Below are positions 5,530 to 5,971 of a stretch of 5,971 nucleotides of DNA, piece after piece. Position numbers and translations under genes: made by a program. Each line of letters begins with the position of its first letter. Positions within the stretch are counted from its first letter, which is position 1. Source of the DNA: Desulfurococcales archaeon (GTDB taxonomy: Archaea; Thermoproteota; Thermoprotei_A; Sulfolobales; Ignisphaeraceae); NCBI GenBank assembly GCA_028276605.1, contig JAPYWC010000036.1:1-5971 (forward strand), written 5' to 3'. The notes under the pieces are model-generated. The model was not told the origin of the DNA and made no database searches. It saw only the letters and a program-made list of their open reading frames with translations.

Positions 5530-5830
5530 ATGGTCTCGCTGTCTCTAATAACCAATCCCTCACGAACCTTACCCTGTAGACACCAGGCTCAATCACTATT
5601 GCTGGGTGCTGCGGGTGTGTCAGAGGCGTAGGCTTCTCAACAACCACTAGCAGTTGGTCAGCATACCTGTACACCTTGACATTGCTTAGAACATGTACAT
5701 TACCCGTCTCGCTCCTAACCTCAAGCCTATCACTAACGAGCTCTGCATACCTCACAACATCTTCGTACTCAACCTGCTCCAAAATCAAGTCTCCCTGACG
5801 ATAAATTCTGACTTTGCTGAGCACTGACAT
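5522..5830 (-). CDS. Small beta-rich protein of the RQGD/TGxxH/THPxH/GVYRV type, function unknown
   Basis: First gene of the right-hand operon, 102 aa, probably cytosolic and mostly beta strand. Conserved-looking blocks are YRQGDLIL (10-17), ETGNVHVL (41-48), YADQLLVVVEKPTPL (56-70), THPQHPAIVI (71-80), EPGVYRVRF (81-89), and a terminal RPYD (99-102). From memory this matches a widespread, mostly unnamed bacterial family of about 100-120 aa with RQGD near the N-terminus, GE-TGHxH in the middle, (V/L)THxEHxPI-LPxGxYxVxxQREY and a final R-x-V-x-D. In those proteins the two histidine blocks could bind a metal; here H46, H72 and H75 remain, while the TGHxH first histidine is Asn44. The start at ATG 5830 is supported by a TATA-like box about 26 nt upstream, giving a leaderless mRNA. 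It overlaps the 356-aa gene by 8 nt, so the two are likely partners. The family link is recognition, not a search result. Confidence 0.85.
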   Translation of the reverse strand: MSVLSKVRIYRQGDLILEQVEYEDVVRYAELVSDRLEVRSETGNVHVLSNVKVYRYADQLLVVVEKPTPLTHPQHPAIVIEPGVYRVRFVRDWLLETARPYD

Positions 5831-5850
5831 TACCCAAAAAGTGGACTACT

Positions 5851-5868
5851 TAATATAATGTTAAAGTT
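5851..5868 (-). promoter_or_regulatory. BRE/TATA promoter of the 102-aa/356-aa operon, predicting a leaderless transcript
   Basis: The minus strand reads AACTTTAA followed by CATTATATTA. The TATA-like box (5851-5860) is centred about 26 nt before the ATG at 5830, the spacing at which archaeal transcription starts on the first base of the start codon. No Shine-Dalgarno motif precedes this ATG, which fits leaderless translation. Confidence 0.6.
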
Positions 5869-5889
5869 ACTGCGATAGAGCAACGCTAT

Positions 5890-5902
5890 TTGATAGAGGC
5901 AT
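5890..5902 (+). repeat. Right copy of the 13-nt inverted repeat
   Basis: The plus strand reads TTGATAGAGGCAT, 60 nt before the 102-aa gene's start and outside its promoter. It pairs with 4461-4473 in inverted orientation. Just outside each copy there is also a similar direct sequence, GCTGAAAATA at 4447-4456 and GCTGAAAAATA at 5910-5920, differing by one A. Confidence 0.45.
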
Positions 5903-5971
5903 TATTAACGCTGAAAAATACTGACGTAGTAGCGATTAATACTCTCAGTTAAGGGTTGCATAACCTTGGGT
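5903..5971. other. Right-edge non-coding sequence, no gene recognised
   Basis: No start-to-stop frame, tRNA or C/D-box pattern that I can support lies here. The only local structure is a small imperfect hairpin, AAGGGTT-gcat-AACCTT (5951-5967), close to the edge, too short to classify. Confidence 0.4.

Noticed and set aside
5951..5967. Small hairpin AAGGGTT-gcat-AACCTT near the right edge
   Set aside because: Imperfect, about six pairs, no T-tract; could be chance or part of a feature cut by the edge.
1..5971. CRISPR array, tRNA/rRNA gene, transposase or toxin-antitoxin pair
   Set aside because: I looked for regular direct repeats, tRNA-like T-loop and acceptor sequences, and transposase or toxin motifs on both strands and found none that I could support.

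Overview
The window looks like chromosomal DNA of a hyperthermophilic crenarchaeon (Thermoproteota, possibly Desulfurococcales-like). The signs are an archaeal-type phenylalanyl-tRNA synthetase alpha chain, a tetrahedral-aminopeptidase-type M42 peptidase, an archaeal COG2112 protein kinase, AT-rich BRE/TATA-like boxes 20-45 nt before most genes, leaderless or near-leaderless starts, few Shine-Dalgarno sites, and heavy use of AGA/AGG and ATA codons. The genus cannot be fixed from the sequence alone.

Layout. Left half (1-3045), all on the minus strand: pheS, cut by the left edge in the middle of class II motif 2; an M42 metallo-aminopeptidase with all metal ligands; and a divergent small protein kinase. 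Each has its own plausible promoter. Centre (3046-3252): a 207-nt divergent intergenic region holding the kinase promoter and a strong promoter for the plus-strand genes. Plus-strand genes (3253-4451): a 110-aa protein with an N-terminal rubredoxin knuckle and a helical hairpin, then a two-gene overlapping unit of a 72-aa coiled-coil protein and a DUF429 (RNase H-fold-like) protein. Right part (4459-5830), minus strand: a two-gene overlapping operon of a 102-aa beta-rich protein and a 356-aa cysteine-rich protein, converging on the DUF429 gene with only 7 nt between stop codons. The last 141 nt hold the operon's leaderless promoter and otherwise no gene that I can see.

How the genes work together. 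The left genes are housekeeping (translation, peptide turnover, signalling) and probably independent units. The coiled-coil/DUF429 pair is probably co-translated, function unknown. The 102-aa/356-aa operon is the most likely undescribed system. Its small protein resembles, from memory, a widespread bacterial 'RQGD...TGH.H...THPEH...G.YRV' family of unknown function, and the end of its partner recalls the C-terminus of bacterial DUF6745-type proteins. The operon is also bracketed by an exact 13-nt inverted repeat. These links are pattern recognition and need a profile search.
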